From positions 1-64,000 of the forward strand of contig MKVK01000026.1 of NCBI GenBank assembly GCA_001898825.1: 64,000 nucleotides of DNA, given 5' to 3'. Shown one piece after another: positions 7,847 to 16,163 of the stretch. The DNA comes from Magnetospirillum sp. 64-120. Lineage in GTDB: Bacteria > Pseudomonadota > Alphaproteobacteria > Rhodospirillales > Magnetospirillaceae. The position numbers and the translations under genes were made by a program. Numbering within the stretch: position 1 is the first letter of the stretch; the number at the start of each line of letters is the position of its first letter. The notes under the pieces are model-generated. The model did no database searches, was not told the DNA's origin, and worked only from the letters and a program-made list of their open reading frames with translations.

Positions 7847-8671
7847 ATGAGCAAGGGCCGGTCTTCCTTTGCCTTGGTTCTTGCTGCGGCGGTCTTGTTG
7901 ACGGGATGTGCATCCCGGCGCGACAAGGCCGCCGAGCTTGCTTCCGGGCATGGCATGCACCCCGTCGTCTTCAATGGCGGGACCTTCGACCTGTACACCC
8001 AGTTGCCCCCGCGTTTTCAGGCCGGCCAGCCTTTGTCCGTGTACATCGAAGGCGACGGTTACGCCTATGTCAGCCGACAGCGTCTGAACGACGATCCCAC
8101 CCCGCGTGAAGCCGTGGCCCTGGACATGGCGGTGCGGGACAGCGCCCCCAACGTGGTCTATCTGGCCCGCCCCTGCCAATATGTCAGCGGCAGCCAGCGC
8201 CGCAATTGCCAGCCCGCTTATTGGAGCATCGCCCGTTATTCGGAAAACGTCATCGCCTCGACCAATCAGGTCATCGACCAGTTGATGGCGCGAAGCGGGG
8301 CGCGGGGGCTGCGCCTTTACGGTCATTCCGGCGGCGCCACCGTCGCCTTGCTGGTGGCCGCCCGCCGTCAGGACGTCATCAGCGTGATGACCGCCGCCGG
8401 ATTGCTGGATACCGAGGCTTGGACCACAATGGACGGCCTGGCGCCGCTGGTCCATTCCCTGAACCCCGCCGATCAGACGCAACGACTGGCGGCAATCCCG
8501 CAACTGCATCTGCTGGGGGGCGACGACGACGTGATCGCCCCCGCCGTGGCCCAGTCCTATGCGGCACGCTTCCCCACCGGCCAGCAACCACGGCTTCAGA
8601 TCGTACCGGGACAAACCCACACCTGCTGCTGGGCCGAACACTGGCCTGAATTTCTGCGGGCCCGTCCGTGA
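7847..8671 (+). CDS. Lipoprotein with alpha/beta-hydrolase fold
   Basis: A lipoprotein signal peptide with lipobox LLTGC (Cys near residue 20) starts the 274-residue protein. The rest is an alpha/beta hydrolase: GDGYAYVSR after an oxyanion-type strand, the nucleophile elbow GHSGG near residue 163, GGDDDV as the acid segment and PGQTHTCCW carrying the likely catalytic His. It should be anchored to a membrane leaflet facing the periplasm and hydrolyse an ester or amide. The spacing to the barrel gene is 3 bases, and its stop overlaps the next start (GTGA). Substrate unknown; context suggests cell-envelope glycans or lipids. Confidence 0.8.
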   Translation: MSKGRSSFALVLAAAVLLTGCASRRDKAAELASGHGMHPVVFNGGTFDLYTQLPPRFQAGQPLSVYIEGDGYAYVSRQRLNDDPTPREAVALDMAVRDSAPNVVYLARPCQYVSGSQRRNCQPAYWSIARYSENVIASTNQVIDQLMARSGARGLRLYGHSGGATVALLVAARRQDVISVMTAAGLLDTEAWTTMDGLAPLVHSLNPADQTQRLAAIPQLHLLGGDDDVIAPAVAQSYAARFPTGQQPRLQIVPGQTHTCCWAEHWPEFLRARP

Positions 8672-10584
8672 ACGTCCCCTCGGGTCGCCTGGCCTGCTGG
8701 GCCTTGATGGCGTCGCTTTCCCTGCCGCTGCTGTCGCTGCCGCTGTTCGCGTTGGGCATGTGGGACAAAGCCGAACCGTTACAGGTCGGCCTGCATGCGG
8801 GCGCCACCCTTGCCGCCGTGGCGACCGCGCTGGCCTTGTGGCGCGACGGCGCCAACGCCATGGCCAAGGTCGCCCATCCCTTTGTTCTGCTGCCTCTAAG
8901 CCTGGGGCTGTGGTCGGCGCTTGGCGCCCCCTTCACCCAACAGCCCATGCTCAGCCTTTTGGGCGCCCCGCAATCCGGTTTCGGCGCCCTGTGGTTCCTG
9001 GATCTGGCGGCTTTTTGCGCCGCTGCCCGTCTTGCCCGCGACGACACCAAGGGCTGGCACGCCCTGGGCTGGTCGATCCTGGCCGTGAGCGCGGCTGTCG
9101 TCCTTTTGAAGGCTTGGGACTGGTACAGCCTGAAACGTGACGCCACCCATCTGCTGATTTTCGTCGCCGCTTATTACGGCTGGCTGGCCCTGGCGGTTCC
9201 GGCTGCCGCCAGCTCGACGCCACGCCTTTTGACCCTTGCCGTGGCCACGGGCCTGGCCGTGGTTTCGCAAAGCGCCACCGCCATCGGCTTGTTGATCCTG
9301 ATGCTGGGCTGCGCCCTGGCCGGCCGGCACGGCCCCCAATGGTTTCGCGACGCCTGTGCCTCGGCCCGCTGGGGCAGCGCGGCCGTCGCCGTGGCGGCCA
9401 TCCTGCCGCTGGCCGCCCTGCAATGGCTGACGCCCCTGCACGCCAAGGAATCCCTGCGCGACCGCCATCTCGTCCAACAACTTCTGGAGTCCGCGCAGGG
9501 GGCCGACCGCTCTGTCGCCGGGTGGTTCTGGGGACATGGCTGGGGCCGCAGCCAGGACGCCTTTCAAAGCTGGCTGACCATCGCCGGGGAAAGATTGTGG
9601 TCGCCCACCTGGATTTTCCTGAAAAGCGACTACTTCCACAGCCACAACTGGCTGCTGGAAACCCTTTATGCCGTCGGCGTTCCCGGACTGGCGCTGGCCT
9701 TTGCCGGGTTCGTCGCCATCCCCGCCTGCGCGCCACGCCCGCAACGCCCCCTGGCCCTGGGTTTCGCCTTGGCCTTGTGCCTGTTCCACGGGGTTTGGTT
9801 CCAGCTTTGCCTGTCCCTGCCGGTGATGGCCTTGGCTTTGGCGGCGCTGGCCGACGACCGTCACCCCCGCCGCCTGCCGCCACCCCGTCTGGCGGCACTG
9901 GCGGCTTGCGCCCTGGCCATGGCGGCGACCGCGGCCGCTTTCATGCTGTTACGGACGGGCCTGGAGGAAAACCGGGTGAAAACCGCCTGGCTGGCCACAC
10001 CGCCGCAAGCCGCCATCCTGGCGGCAGATTTTCGCGGCAGCGACCTTGCCGCCGCCGAGCTGATCCGCGACGCCCACAGCGACTTCGCCCGTCGCGCCGC
10101 CCATGGCGAAGCCACCGCCCCCTTGGCCACCGCCATTCAGGCCCAGTTGCAGGACATCGACCGCCGCGCCGCCAACACCCTAAGCCCATTGCTGCTGACC
10201 ACGGGGTTAGGCGCCATGAACGCCATCCATGTGACCGGCGAACTGTCTTTCGCCGCCGATGACCGGCAATGGTTGCTGTGGAAGCGCTGGCTTGATCGGC
10301 TGTGGGTCGTTGCCCCCCGGCGCAGCGATCAGGCCATCGGCTATTTCACCGCCTTGCTGACACGTCACCGAACCGATGAACTGGCCCGCGAAAGCGATGC
10401 CCTGCTGGCCCGCCTTCCCGACGACCCGGTGGGTCTTTACTATCGGGGCGTGACCCTGGTCCTTCGCCCCGAGCCGCCACTGAAAGAGCAGGGCTTCGCC
10501 ATGCTGCGCCGCTCGGTCGCCTTGGGGCTGGAACGCTATATGCCGGTCAGCCCACAATTGCTGACCGCCATCGGGGAACGCTGA
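8668..10584 (+). CDS. O-antigen ligase/polymerase-like membrane protein
   Basis: The 638-residue protein has about a dozen hydrophobic segments in its first two thirds. A large loop contains GHGWGRSQDAF and then HSHNWLLETLYAVGVPG, the pattern of the Wzy_C/WaaL periplasmic loop, where a conserved His precedes a helix. The last 200 residues are soluble and alpha-helical and may be a TPR-like tail. Such proteins polymerise or transfer lipid-linked glycans in the periplasm. GTG 8668 overlaps the upstream stop. The unusually long C-terminal tail differs from classical WaaL. Polymerase versus ligase cannot be decided from sequence. Confidence 0.72.
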   Translation: MNVPSGRLACWALMASLSLPLLSLPLFALGMWDKAEPLQVGLHAGATLAAVATALALWRDGANAMAKVAHPFVLLPLSLGLWSALGAPFTQQPMLSLLGAPQSGFGALWFLDLAAFCAAARLARDDTKGWHALGWSILAVSAAVVLLKAWDWYSLKRDATHLLIFVAAYYGWLALAVPAAASSTPRLLTLAVATGLAVVSQSATAIGLLILMLGCALAGRHGPQWFRDACASARWGSAAVAVAAILPLAALQWLTPLHAKESLRDRHLVQQLLESAQGADRSVAGWFWGHGWGRSQDAFQSWLTIAGERLWSPTWIFLKSDYFHSHNWLLETLYAVGVPGLALAFAGFVAIPACAPRPQRPLALGFALALCLFHGVWFQLCLSLPVMALALAALADDRHPRRLPPPRLAALAACALAMAATAAAFMLLRTGLEENRVKTAWLATPPQAAILAADFRGSDLAAAELIRDAHSDFARRAAHGEATAPLATAIQAQLQDIDRRAANTLSPLLLTTGLGAMNAIHVTGELSFAADDRQWLLWKRWLDRLWVVAPRRSDQAIGYFTALLTRHRTDELARESDALLARLPDDPVGLYYRGVTLVLRPEPPLKEQGFAMLRRSVALGLERYMPVSPQLLTAIGER

Positions 10585-10612
10585 AACCACCCGATTTTTC
10601 ATGGACGCGGCC

Positions 10613-11365
10613 TCAGGTCCCGCAGGACGCCTTATAGGCCGTCAGCACCTCGTCGATGGGGCCGAACCGGACCACACGGCCGTATTCCAGCCATGCCGCC
10701 TTGTTGCACAGCTTGTACAACTGGGTGTCGTTGTGGCTGGCCAGAACCATGATCGAAGTCTGCTGGTGGAATTCCGTCATGCGGGCGGCCGCCTTTTTAA
10801 GAAAGCCGGAATCGCCAACCCCCAGCACTTCGTCCACCAACAGGATTTCCGGTTCCTGGGCCGTCATCAAGGCAAAGGACAGGCGCAATTGCATGCCGGC
10901 GGAATAGGTTTTCACCGGCAGCGCCAGGAAGTCCCCCAAATCGGTGAATTCCTCGATTTCCTGGGCCAGTGTTCGCCGCCGTCTGGCGGGAATTTCCAAC
11001 AACACCGCCGCATGCTCGATATTTTCATAACCGGTCATCTCGTGGTCGATGATCGACCCCAGGTTCAACAGTGGCGAGACCCGTCCGTCGATGGAGATCC
11101 GCCCCCCGGTGGGCAGGAACAGACCGGCCAGAACCCGCAGCAGGGTGGACTTTCCGGCGCCGTTGTGGCCGATCAGGCCGACGCGGTCGCCATCATGAAG
11201 CGCCATGCTGATGCCATCCAAGGCCCGCACCGCCACATGCCGCTGGTCACGCCTGAAGATGGTGCCGCCGATGCTGGCCTTGGCCAAGGCCCGCCGCAAG
11301 GAACGCTGGCTGCCGTCATAGATGGGAAAATCGACGCTGACGTCTTCCAAAATCAGGTGGGACAT
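10613..11365 (-). CDS. Polysaccharide ABC exporter, ATP-binding subunit (Wzt/KpsT type)
   Basis: The 250-residue protein has a Walker A GHNGAGKST, a signature region around TYSAGMQLRLSFAL in place of LSGGQ (usual for Wzt/KpsT/TagH), and Walker B EILLVDEVLGVGD followed by the switch His in ASHND. It is of the short type without a C-terminal carbohydrate-binding domain. It powers export of a lipid-linked polysaccharide through the permease encoded directly upstream, 3 bases away. It is convergent with the O-antigen-ligase-like gene. Confidence 0.93.
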   Translation of the reverse strand: MSHLILEDVSVDFPIYDGSQRSLRRALAKASIGGTIFRRDQRHVAVRALDGISMALHDGDRVGLIGHNGAGKSTLLRVLAGLFLPTGGRISIDGRVSPLLNLGSIIDHEMTGYENIEHAAVLLEIPARRRRTLAQEIEEFTDLGDFLALPVKTYSAGMQLRLSFALMTAQEPEILLVDEVLGVGDSGFLKKAAARMTEFHQQTSIMVLASHNDTQLYKLCNKAAWLEYGRVVRFGPIDEVLTAYKASCGT

Positions 11366-11368
11366 GCC

Positions 11369-12268
11369 TTACAACCAGTACGCTATGCGATGGCGGAAGC
11401 TGCAGAACATCACATAGGCCAGGGCGACCAGGACCAATGTGCCGAAGAGCAGAACCTCTACCGACAAGGGGGCCGGCATGGTGCCCAGCATGGGAGCGCG
11501 AACCACTTCGATCACATGATGCCAGGGATTGATGGTCACCCACCACTTGCTGGCATTGGGAATGTCCGAGGTCCGCCACATGATCGGCGTCATGAAGAAG
11601 GTCAGTTGCATGACGATGCCGATCACCGGGGCGATATCACGGAAACGCGCCCCGACCACGGCGACGATCAAGGCCGCCGACGACATCATGATGAACAGCA
11701 GGGGGACGCTGACCAGCAAAAAGCTGCTGGCGGCGGTCAGATGGCCGCCCAAAATCAGGAAAGCCGCCACCGCGGCGGCGAAATTATGGAAGAACACCAA
11801 CAGGTGGCGAAAAACGAAGCGCAGCACGTGAACCACCAACGGAATGCGCAACGACGTGATCACATGATGGGCCGAAGTGAAGATCTGGGCGCTTTCGTTG
11901 GCCACGGCGCTGACGAAGCTCCAGATCACCATTCCCGCCGCCAGATAGGGCAAATAGTCGGTGACGTCGTTTTTCAGGACCGCGCTGAACAACATCCCCA
12001 TGCAGATGAAGGTCGCGGCCTGGCTGGCGGTGATCCACAGCGGCCCCAGCAAGGTCCGCTTGTAGCGAATGCGGATGTCATGGATGCCCAATCCGAACCA
12101 CAAGCTCCACGAGCGGATGCCCTTGAAGAAATCATGATGCGCAAGCAGGAAGGGATGTTTGAAATTCTTCTGAAAGGACATTTTGTCGTGCCGTCGCCAG
12201 CCAAAGCCATATGCGCCGCGGCGCCGTCTTCCGGACCAAGGAAACCACAGGAAATCACGCAATGCCAT
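11369..12268 (-). CDS. Polysaccharide ABC exporter, permease subunit (Wzm/KpsM type)
   Basis: This is an ABC-2-type permease with about six membrane segments. The N-terminal amphipathic part LGIHDIRIRYKRTLLGPLW is diagnostic of Wzm/KpsM/TagG proteins, and FFMTPIMW and NPWHHVIEVVRAPML are also typical. With the adjacent ATPase it exports undecaprenyl-linked glycan across the inner membrane. ATG 12268 gives 299 residues; ATG 12181 (MSFQKNFKHP) gives a length closer to the family and may be the true start. It is divergent from the small secreted protein at 12336. Confidence 0.92.
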   Translation of the reverse strand: MALRDFLWFPWSGRRRRGAYGFGWRRHDKMSFQKNFKHPFLLAHHDFFKGIRSWSLWFGLGIHDIRIRYKRTLLGPLWITASQAATFICMGMLFSAVLKNDVTDYLPYLAAGMVIWSFVSAVANESAQIFTSAHHVITSLRIPLVVHVLRFVFRHLLVFFHNFAAAVAAFLILGGHLTAASSFLLVSVPLLFIMMSSAALIVAVVGARFRDIAPVIGIVMQLTFFMTPIMWRTSDIPNASKWWVTINPWHHVIEVVRAPMLGTMPAPLSVEVLLFGTLVLVALAYVMFCSFRHRIAYWL

Positions 12269-12335
12269 GGCAAATTTTCACCGAAACCGATATGATATTA
12301 TGTGTAATTTCCCCTGTTGGTAGGCTACGAAAACA

Positions 12336-12560
12336 ATGCGCAAACTGATCCTTTCCACCGTTTTGGTTCTTTCGACGGCCCTGCCGGCCATGGCGCAGGT
12401 GCCGCCGCCGGCAGCGACCACCTCGGCCCCGGTCGCCACCCAAGGGACCAGCCAAGGGATTTCGGAAACCGTCAACACGCCGACCACCCCGGCGACCAAG
12501 CCCGACGGCGCTCCGCAGCAGCCCACCCCACCCCAGCCCAAGCCGACGGACAAGAAGTAA
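12336..12560 (+). CDS. Small secreted Pro/Thr-rich protein
   Basis: The 74-residue product has a clear signal peptide cleaved after AMA, then about 53 residues rich in Pro, Thr, Ala and Gln ending in PKPTDKK. No domain is recognisable. Low-complexity periplasmic peptides of this kind are common next to envelope genes. It stands alone between the divergent exporter genes and the convergent GNAT gene, and is followed by a hairpin. Function unknown. Confidence 0.6.
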   Translation: MRKLILSTVLVLSTALPAMAQVPPPAATTSAPVATQGTSQGISETVNTPTTPATKPDGAPQQPTPPQPKPTDKK

Positions 12561-12572
12561 GCCGTTGCAGAC

Positions 12573-12611
12573 GCGACAACCGTGCCGACCAGACCGGGGC
12601 GCGGTTGTCGC
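12573..12611. terminator. Inverted repeat between convergent genes (possible bidirectional terminator)
   Basis: GCGACAACCG at 12573-12582 pairs perfectly with CGGTTGTCGC at 12602-12611 around a 19-base loop. It lies between the ends of the small secreted protein gene and the GNAT gene. There is no U-tract after it, so it could instead be a Rho-linked or merely structural element. Confidence 0.5.
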
Positions 12612-12634
12612 GGCTTGTCGAACCGATGCCGCCG

Positions 12635-13165
12635 TCAGAGGGCGGCCGGGTTCAGCGTCATCTGCACGCGCCCCCCTTGACGCCCCTGCTCCACAAAACC
12701 AAGCCGCGTGTAAAGCCGCCACGCCGGGTTGATCGCGTCCACCTGCAGCGCCAAGGGCCGCGGCGCCGCCCATTGTGCCGCCATCGTCAGCAAAGCGGCG
12801 CCGATCCCCTTGCCCCGCCATTCCGGCAGCAAGGTGATGTCCACGACCCGGGCCTCGTCTTGGCCCATATCCAGATACAGCCGACCGATGGGGGCACTTC
12901 GCTGGGTGACCACCAAGAACCAGCCGTTTTCGAAACGGCGAAGCCAATCGGCATGCTGAAAGGTGAACTGCATGTCGCAGAACGCCGCCTTTTGCTCTGG
13001 CGACCAGTTGGAATGGGCGAATTCGGCGTCGCGCGAATGCCGGTAAAGCCGTTTCAGGAACGGAACATCACGATCGCGGGCCGGACGCAGCCGGCAACCT
13101 TGCGGCCGGGCCAGCTGAACCACGGGACTAAGCTTTGGAGACGGGAAGGAAGCAAGACAATCCAT
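12635..13165 (-). CDS. GNAT-family N-acetyltransferase
   Basis: The 176-residue protein has the GNAT core: RLRPARDRDVPFLKRLY at the N-terminus, GRLYLDM (beta4) and VVDITLLPEWRGKGIGAALL, where RGKGIG binds the acetyl-CoA pyrophosphate, followed by NPAWRLYTRLGFVEQG. ATG 13165 follows a good purine-rich ribosome site (GGGAAAGGG); the open frame upstream lacks similarity. It is divergent from the SGNH protein. The acceptor is unknown; context allows an amino sugar, but many GNATs act on proteins or antibiotics. Confidence 0.85.
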   Translation of the reverse strand: MDCLASFPSPKLSPVVQLARPQGCRLRPARDRDVPFLKRLYRHSRDAEFAHSNWSPEQKAAFCDMQFTFQHADWLRRFENGWFLVVTQRSAPIGRLYLDMGQDEARVVDITLLPEWRGKGIGAALLTMAAQWAAPRPLALQVDAINPAWRLYTRLGFVEQGRQGGRVQMTLNPAAL

Positions 13166-13255
13166 GACACCCTTTCCCCATGCGGCATTGGCACCGCCAA
13201 AAGAGATGCGCGCTTTTATTGTGAAATGATCATAAATCACACCTTTTACAGCAAG

Positions 13256-13292
13256 GCAACCCGTCGCGGGGATACACGCGAAAAGGTTGCCC
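13256..13292 (+). promoter_or_regulatory. Two-step hairpin in the leader of the SGNH gene
   Basis: GGCAACC at 13256-13262 pairs with GGTTGCC at 13286-13292, and inside it CGCG (13266-13269) pairs with CGCG (13278-13281). The structure ends 28 bases before the ATG at 13321. It could influence transcription or translation start; nothing identifies a ligand. Confidence 0.3.
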
Positions 13293-13320
13293 GGACACCA
13301 TTCTGACGCTAAAAAAAACC

Positions 13321-14433
13321 ATGACCACCCCGACCACGGCGCGATCCCGCCCCCGCAAGGCGCGACAGCTTCGCCTTGCCACCGCAATGGTGGCATTGGC
13401 GCTATCGGCGCTGGTGTTTACCGCCTTCGCCCTTTACGCCCAGGATCAATATCGAAGCCTGCGGCGCACTCTGGGCAGTTGGTCGCAAGGCGACCCCATC
13501 ATGACCGCCGACCCGGAAATCGGATTCGCCCTGAACCGCAGCGGATCAAGCCGTTTCCACATCCGCGGCACCGACCGCTTCGTCGCCGCCGCCGCCAACC
13601 CCCAAGGCCTGCGCGTTCCGCCGGAACAGCGGAGCCAGTCCTTCACCAGCGCCGACGTCGTCGCCATCGGCTGTTCGTTCACCTATGGCCACGGGGTCGA
13701 AGCGGAACAGGCTTATCCGGCGGTCCTGGCGGAAGCCTCGGGGCTGTCGGTGGTCAATGCCGGCGTGCAGGCCTATGGCAGTCTGGGATCATTGCTGGCG
13801 TTCCAGCGTGTGGTGGCGTTGCGCCCAAAAATCGTGACCTACGGCTTCATCGCCCCGCATATGCAGCGCAACCTCACCCCCTGCGCGCCGACTCCGCTGC
13901 CGATCTGCCGGTCGCAAGCCTATGTGCGCTTTGGGCCGAACGGTCCGCAAATCCAGCCCCCGGCGGCGTCAAGGTGGAGTGTGGCGCTCAGCGAATACGT
14001 GTTCGCCGGTCTGGACCTGCCGGACAACGGTGGCGATTGGTGGCGGGGCGTCGCCTTGCTGGCCGGCAGCACGGTGTCGAAACTGGCGACGCCGTCCTGG
14101 CAGGACAATCCCCAACGCCAGGAAGAAGCCCTGGCCTTCGTGCTGCGACGCCTGAAGGCGGCGACCGACGCGGTGGGGGCCAGGCTGATCGTCGTCAACA
14201 TCCCGCAGCCCCTGGCCCGGGCCGGCGAACCGCGCCCCCCGCAGCCGGTGTCGGATCTGTTGTTGCGGGCTTTGCCCAGCGGGGTCGAACTGATCGACGA
14301 AGCCCCGGTGGTCGCCGCCATCCCCCCCGAAATCGACTTAAGGGTGGCGGAACGCGACGGCCATCCCAGCGTCGCCGTCCATCGCGCCATCGGACTGGAT
14401 CTGGCGAAACGGCTGCGGGGTGACGGGCCCTAA
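13321..14433 (+). CDS. Membrane-anchored SGNH/GDSL-type hydrolase-like protein
   Basis: One membrane segment at about residues 18-42 follows a basic N-terminus. The outside domain has SGNH blocks: VVAIGCSFTYGHGV, where the Ser follows Cys as in many AlgX/AlgJ-type and related proteins, VVNAGVQAYGS (Gly and Asn blocks), and a C-terminal DGHPS with the catalytic Asp-x-x-His arrangement. Such proteins transfer or remove O-acetyl groups on extracellular polysaccharides. It lies among glycosyltransferase and sulfotransferase genes, and its stop is 1 base from the convergent sulfotransferase gene. Acetyltransferase versus esterase is open. Confidence 0.75.
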   Translation: MTTPTTARSRPRKARQLRLATAMVALALSALVFTAFALYAQDQYRSLRRTLGSWSQGDPIMTADPEIGFALNRSGSSRFHIRGTDRFVAAAANPQGLRVPPEQRSQSFTSADVVAIGCSFTYGHGVEAEQAYPAVLAEASGLSVVNAGVQAYGSLGSLLAFQRVVALRPKIVTYGFIAPHMQRNLTPCAPTPLPICRSQAYVRFGPNGPQIQPPAASRWSVALSEYVFAGLDLPDNGGDWWRGVALLAGSTVSKLATPSWQDNPQRQEEALAFVLRRLKAATDAVGARLIVVNIPQPLARAGEPRPPQPVSDLLLRALPSGVELIDEAPVVAAIPPEIDLRVAERDGHPSVAVHRAIGLDLAKRLRGDGP

Positions 14434-14434
14434 A

Positions 14435-15202
14435 TCAGAACTGCTTCAGATGAAGCTGGTAAGCGGCTTGATAAAGTGCGTATTCGTCCTGGAAATGCCG
14501 TTCGTAAAAACCACGCCACCGTTCGAATTCCCGCCGTCCCCTCTCCGTCCGGTTCAAGTGGGGCAGCGCCACTTCCGGCCGCCCCAGAGATGCGGCCAGA
14601 CCGCGCATCGAAAGCGCCATCCGTTCGTGCAGGCCGATGAAGACGAACAGTTCGCGAAGCTGTGTCTCGACCGGCGTCGTCCCCGGCGGCAACGGCAAGA
14701 ACCACACGGGGGAATAGGAATTCCGCTGCCGGCCCTGTTCGTCGGCTCGACGATTGATCCATTGCTCGAAACTGGGATTATCGACCAGACCGCCCACGTA
14801 ATCACCGCCCTGGTGCCGACGGTTCATATAAAGCCATTGCGACACGAAGCGGTCGAACGGTTCGCGCAGGAAGATGATGAACTGACGGGCTTGGGGATAG
14901 AAATCCCAAACACCGAAACCGCGCGCCCCGTTGAAATGCCCATGCACACACTGTCCGCCCCTTAATTCATGCCGAACCGGCAATTGATCAAGATGGGGCC
15001 GGTAGTGGCGCTGAAAGTCGTCACCGGGGAACCATTGGCACAAGATGTCGCTCAAACTGGTTCCCGCGCATTTCGGCACGTGGATCGAAACCAGGGGCAA
15101 GGATGAGTCATAGCGGCGCAAACGGTGTCTCCACCACCCGGGCCAAGCACGACAGGAATGACTGACGCTCTTGGCTTCGTCCCTGCCCCTGGGCCATGTC
15201 AT
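14435..15202 (-). CDS. Sulfotransferase (carbohydrate type, PAPS-dependent)
   Basis: The motif SIHVPKCAGTSLSDIL is the 5'-phosphosulfate loop of Sulfotransfer_2-family enzymes, and FIIFLREPFDRFVSQWLY is the 3'-phosphate-binding region with Arg and Ser. The enzyme should move sulfate from PAPS to a sugar. ATG 15202 would overlap the upstream glycosyltransferase by 95 bases; TTG 15119-15121 leaves about 15 residues before the P-loop and fits the family better, so the start is uncertain. No PAPS-synthesis genes are in the window. With a second sulfotransferase at 16164 it suggests a sulfated polysaccharide. Confidence 0.82.
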   Translation of the reverse strand: MTWPRGRDEAKSVSHSCRAWPGWWRHRLRRYDSSLPLVSIHVPKCAGTSLSDILCQWFPGDDFQRHYRPHLDQLPVRHELRGGQCVHGHFNGARGFGVWDFYPQARQFIIFLREPFDRFVSQWLYMNRRHQGGDYVGGLVDNPSFEQWINRRADEQGRQRNSYSPVWFLPLPPGTTPVETQLRELFVFIGLHERMALSMRGLAASLGRPEVALPHLNRTERGRREFERWRGFYERHFQDEYALYQAAYQLHLKQF

Positions 15203-16043
15203 GGCCGCCCCGGCGCAAGCGCTCGCTCAATGCGGCGTCATCAGCCAACCGCAGCGCCGCCGCCACCAGGGAATCCACATCATAGTCGGCGATCAGGCAG
15301 GATTGCTCATGCCGGCAAAACGACCGGTTGCCGACACAATCCACCGTCACCACGGGAACCCCCAGAACCATCGCCTCGATGGCCGGCAGAAAATAGCCTT
15401 CGGTTGGAGTGGGCAGCAACACGCACAACGCCGCCCCCGCCAGACGCTCCAGATACGCGCCGCGCGGTGTCTGCTCGTTGCACAAATCGACACGAAGAGG
15501 CGGCTGAAGGTGCCGTGCCACCAACTCGGCGACCGCCGGATTCTTCAAGCCGCCAATGAACACGCGGCCCGGCTGCGGCCGGATGGCGGGCCTTTCCGCA
15601 TCCAGCACGTCGATGCCGTATGGGATGACGACGATTTCGCCGTTGACCCGCCCGGTGACCCGCAGCGCGTCGGCCACTTCCTGGCTGGGACAAATCCGCA
15701 AGGCTGGACGGGACAAATAGGGATAGCGCGGGTCGTCGGGATTGGCGTGGCGCACGTGCTGGACCAGGTTGATCACCGGTTTGCCGCGTGTCTCGACCCC
15801 GGCCCAATCCAAGACGCCCCAATCCAGGCCGGCGACGAAATAGCTGTCGGCGTCGACCGGGCGCCGCACCCTTCGCACCCCGGCAGCGGCGAACAGCCCC
15901 TGGGGGTCGGCACTGCCTTCGCTGAGATACAACCACGGCCGCACCAAGCCCGAAGCGGCGGCGTAATCCAAATAATGGCTGAATTTCAAGTGCCCGCCGG
16001 TCATGTGACGAAAGTCGCGGACAAACAACATGGATTGCGGCAT
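15108..16043 (-). CDS. Glycosyltransferase, GT4-like
   Basis: The 311-residue protein has the GT-B C-terminal signature: PYGIDV, VFIGGLKNP, then LPTPTEGYFLPAIEAMVLGVPVV, the E-x7-E-like nucleotide-sugar site, and SCLIADYDVDSLVAAALRLADD. The N-terminal half is short (MTGGHLKFSHYLDYA, LVQHVRHANPDDP), as in rhamnosyl/mannosyl transferases acting on polysaccharides. I choose ATG 16043 (MPQSMLFVRDF), since the frame beyond it has no similarity; ATG 16031 is possible. Its end overlaps the sulfotransferase frame, so the two are probably coupled. Donor sugar unknown. Confidence 0.82.
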   Translation of the reverse strand: MPQSMLFVRDFRHMTGGHLKFSHYLDYAAASGLVRPWLYLSEGSADPQGLFAAAGVRRVRRPVDADSYFVAGLDWGVLDWAGVETRGKPVINLVQHVRHANPDDPRYPYLSRPALRICPSQEVADALRVTGRVNGEIVVIPYGIDVLDAERPAIRPQPGRVFIGGLKNPAVAELVARHLQPPLRVDLCNEQTPRGAYLERLAGAALCVLLPTPTEGYFLPAIEAMVLGVPVVTVDCVGNRSFCRHEQSCLIADYDVDSLVAAALRLADDAALSERLRRGGHDMAQGQGRSQERQSFLSCLARVVETPFAPL

Positions 16044-16163
16044 GAATCGGGTCCGGCAGACATGTCTTCGCACATGGACGACTCAGTCCATAAAAGCAGG
16101 TGGGAAGCCTGTCAAGGCTTATGGAAAACAGCGGGTGACACCCCGTACCAGTGGATTTCCGGC

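Noticed and set aside
6659-8641. Minus-strand frame of about 660 codons over the barrel and lipoprotein genes
   Set aside because: A GC-rich shadow; the plus-strand genes have signal peptides, motifs and proper spacing.
10601-12295. Plus-strand frame of about 564 codons over the Wzm/Wzt genes
   Set aside because: Antisense to two well-matched ABC exporter genes.
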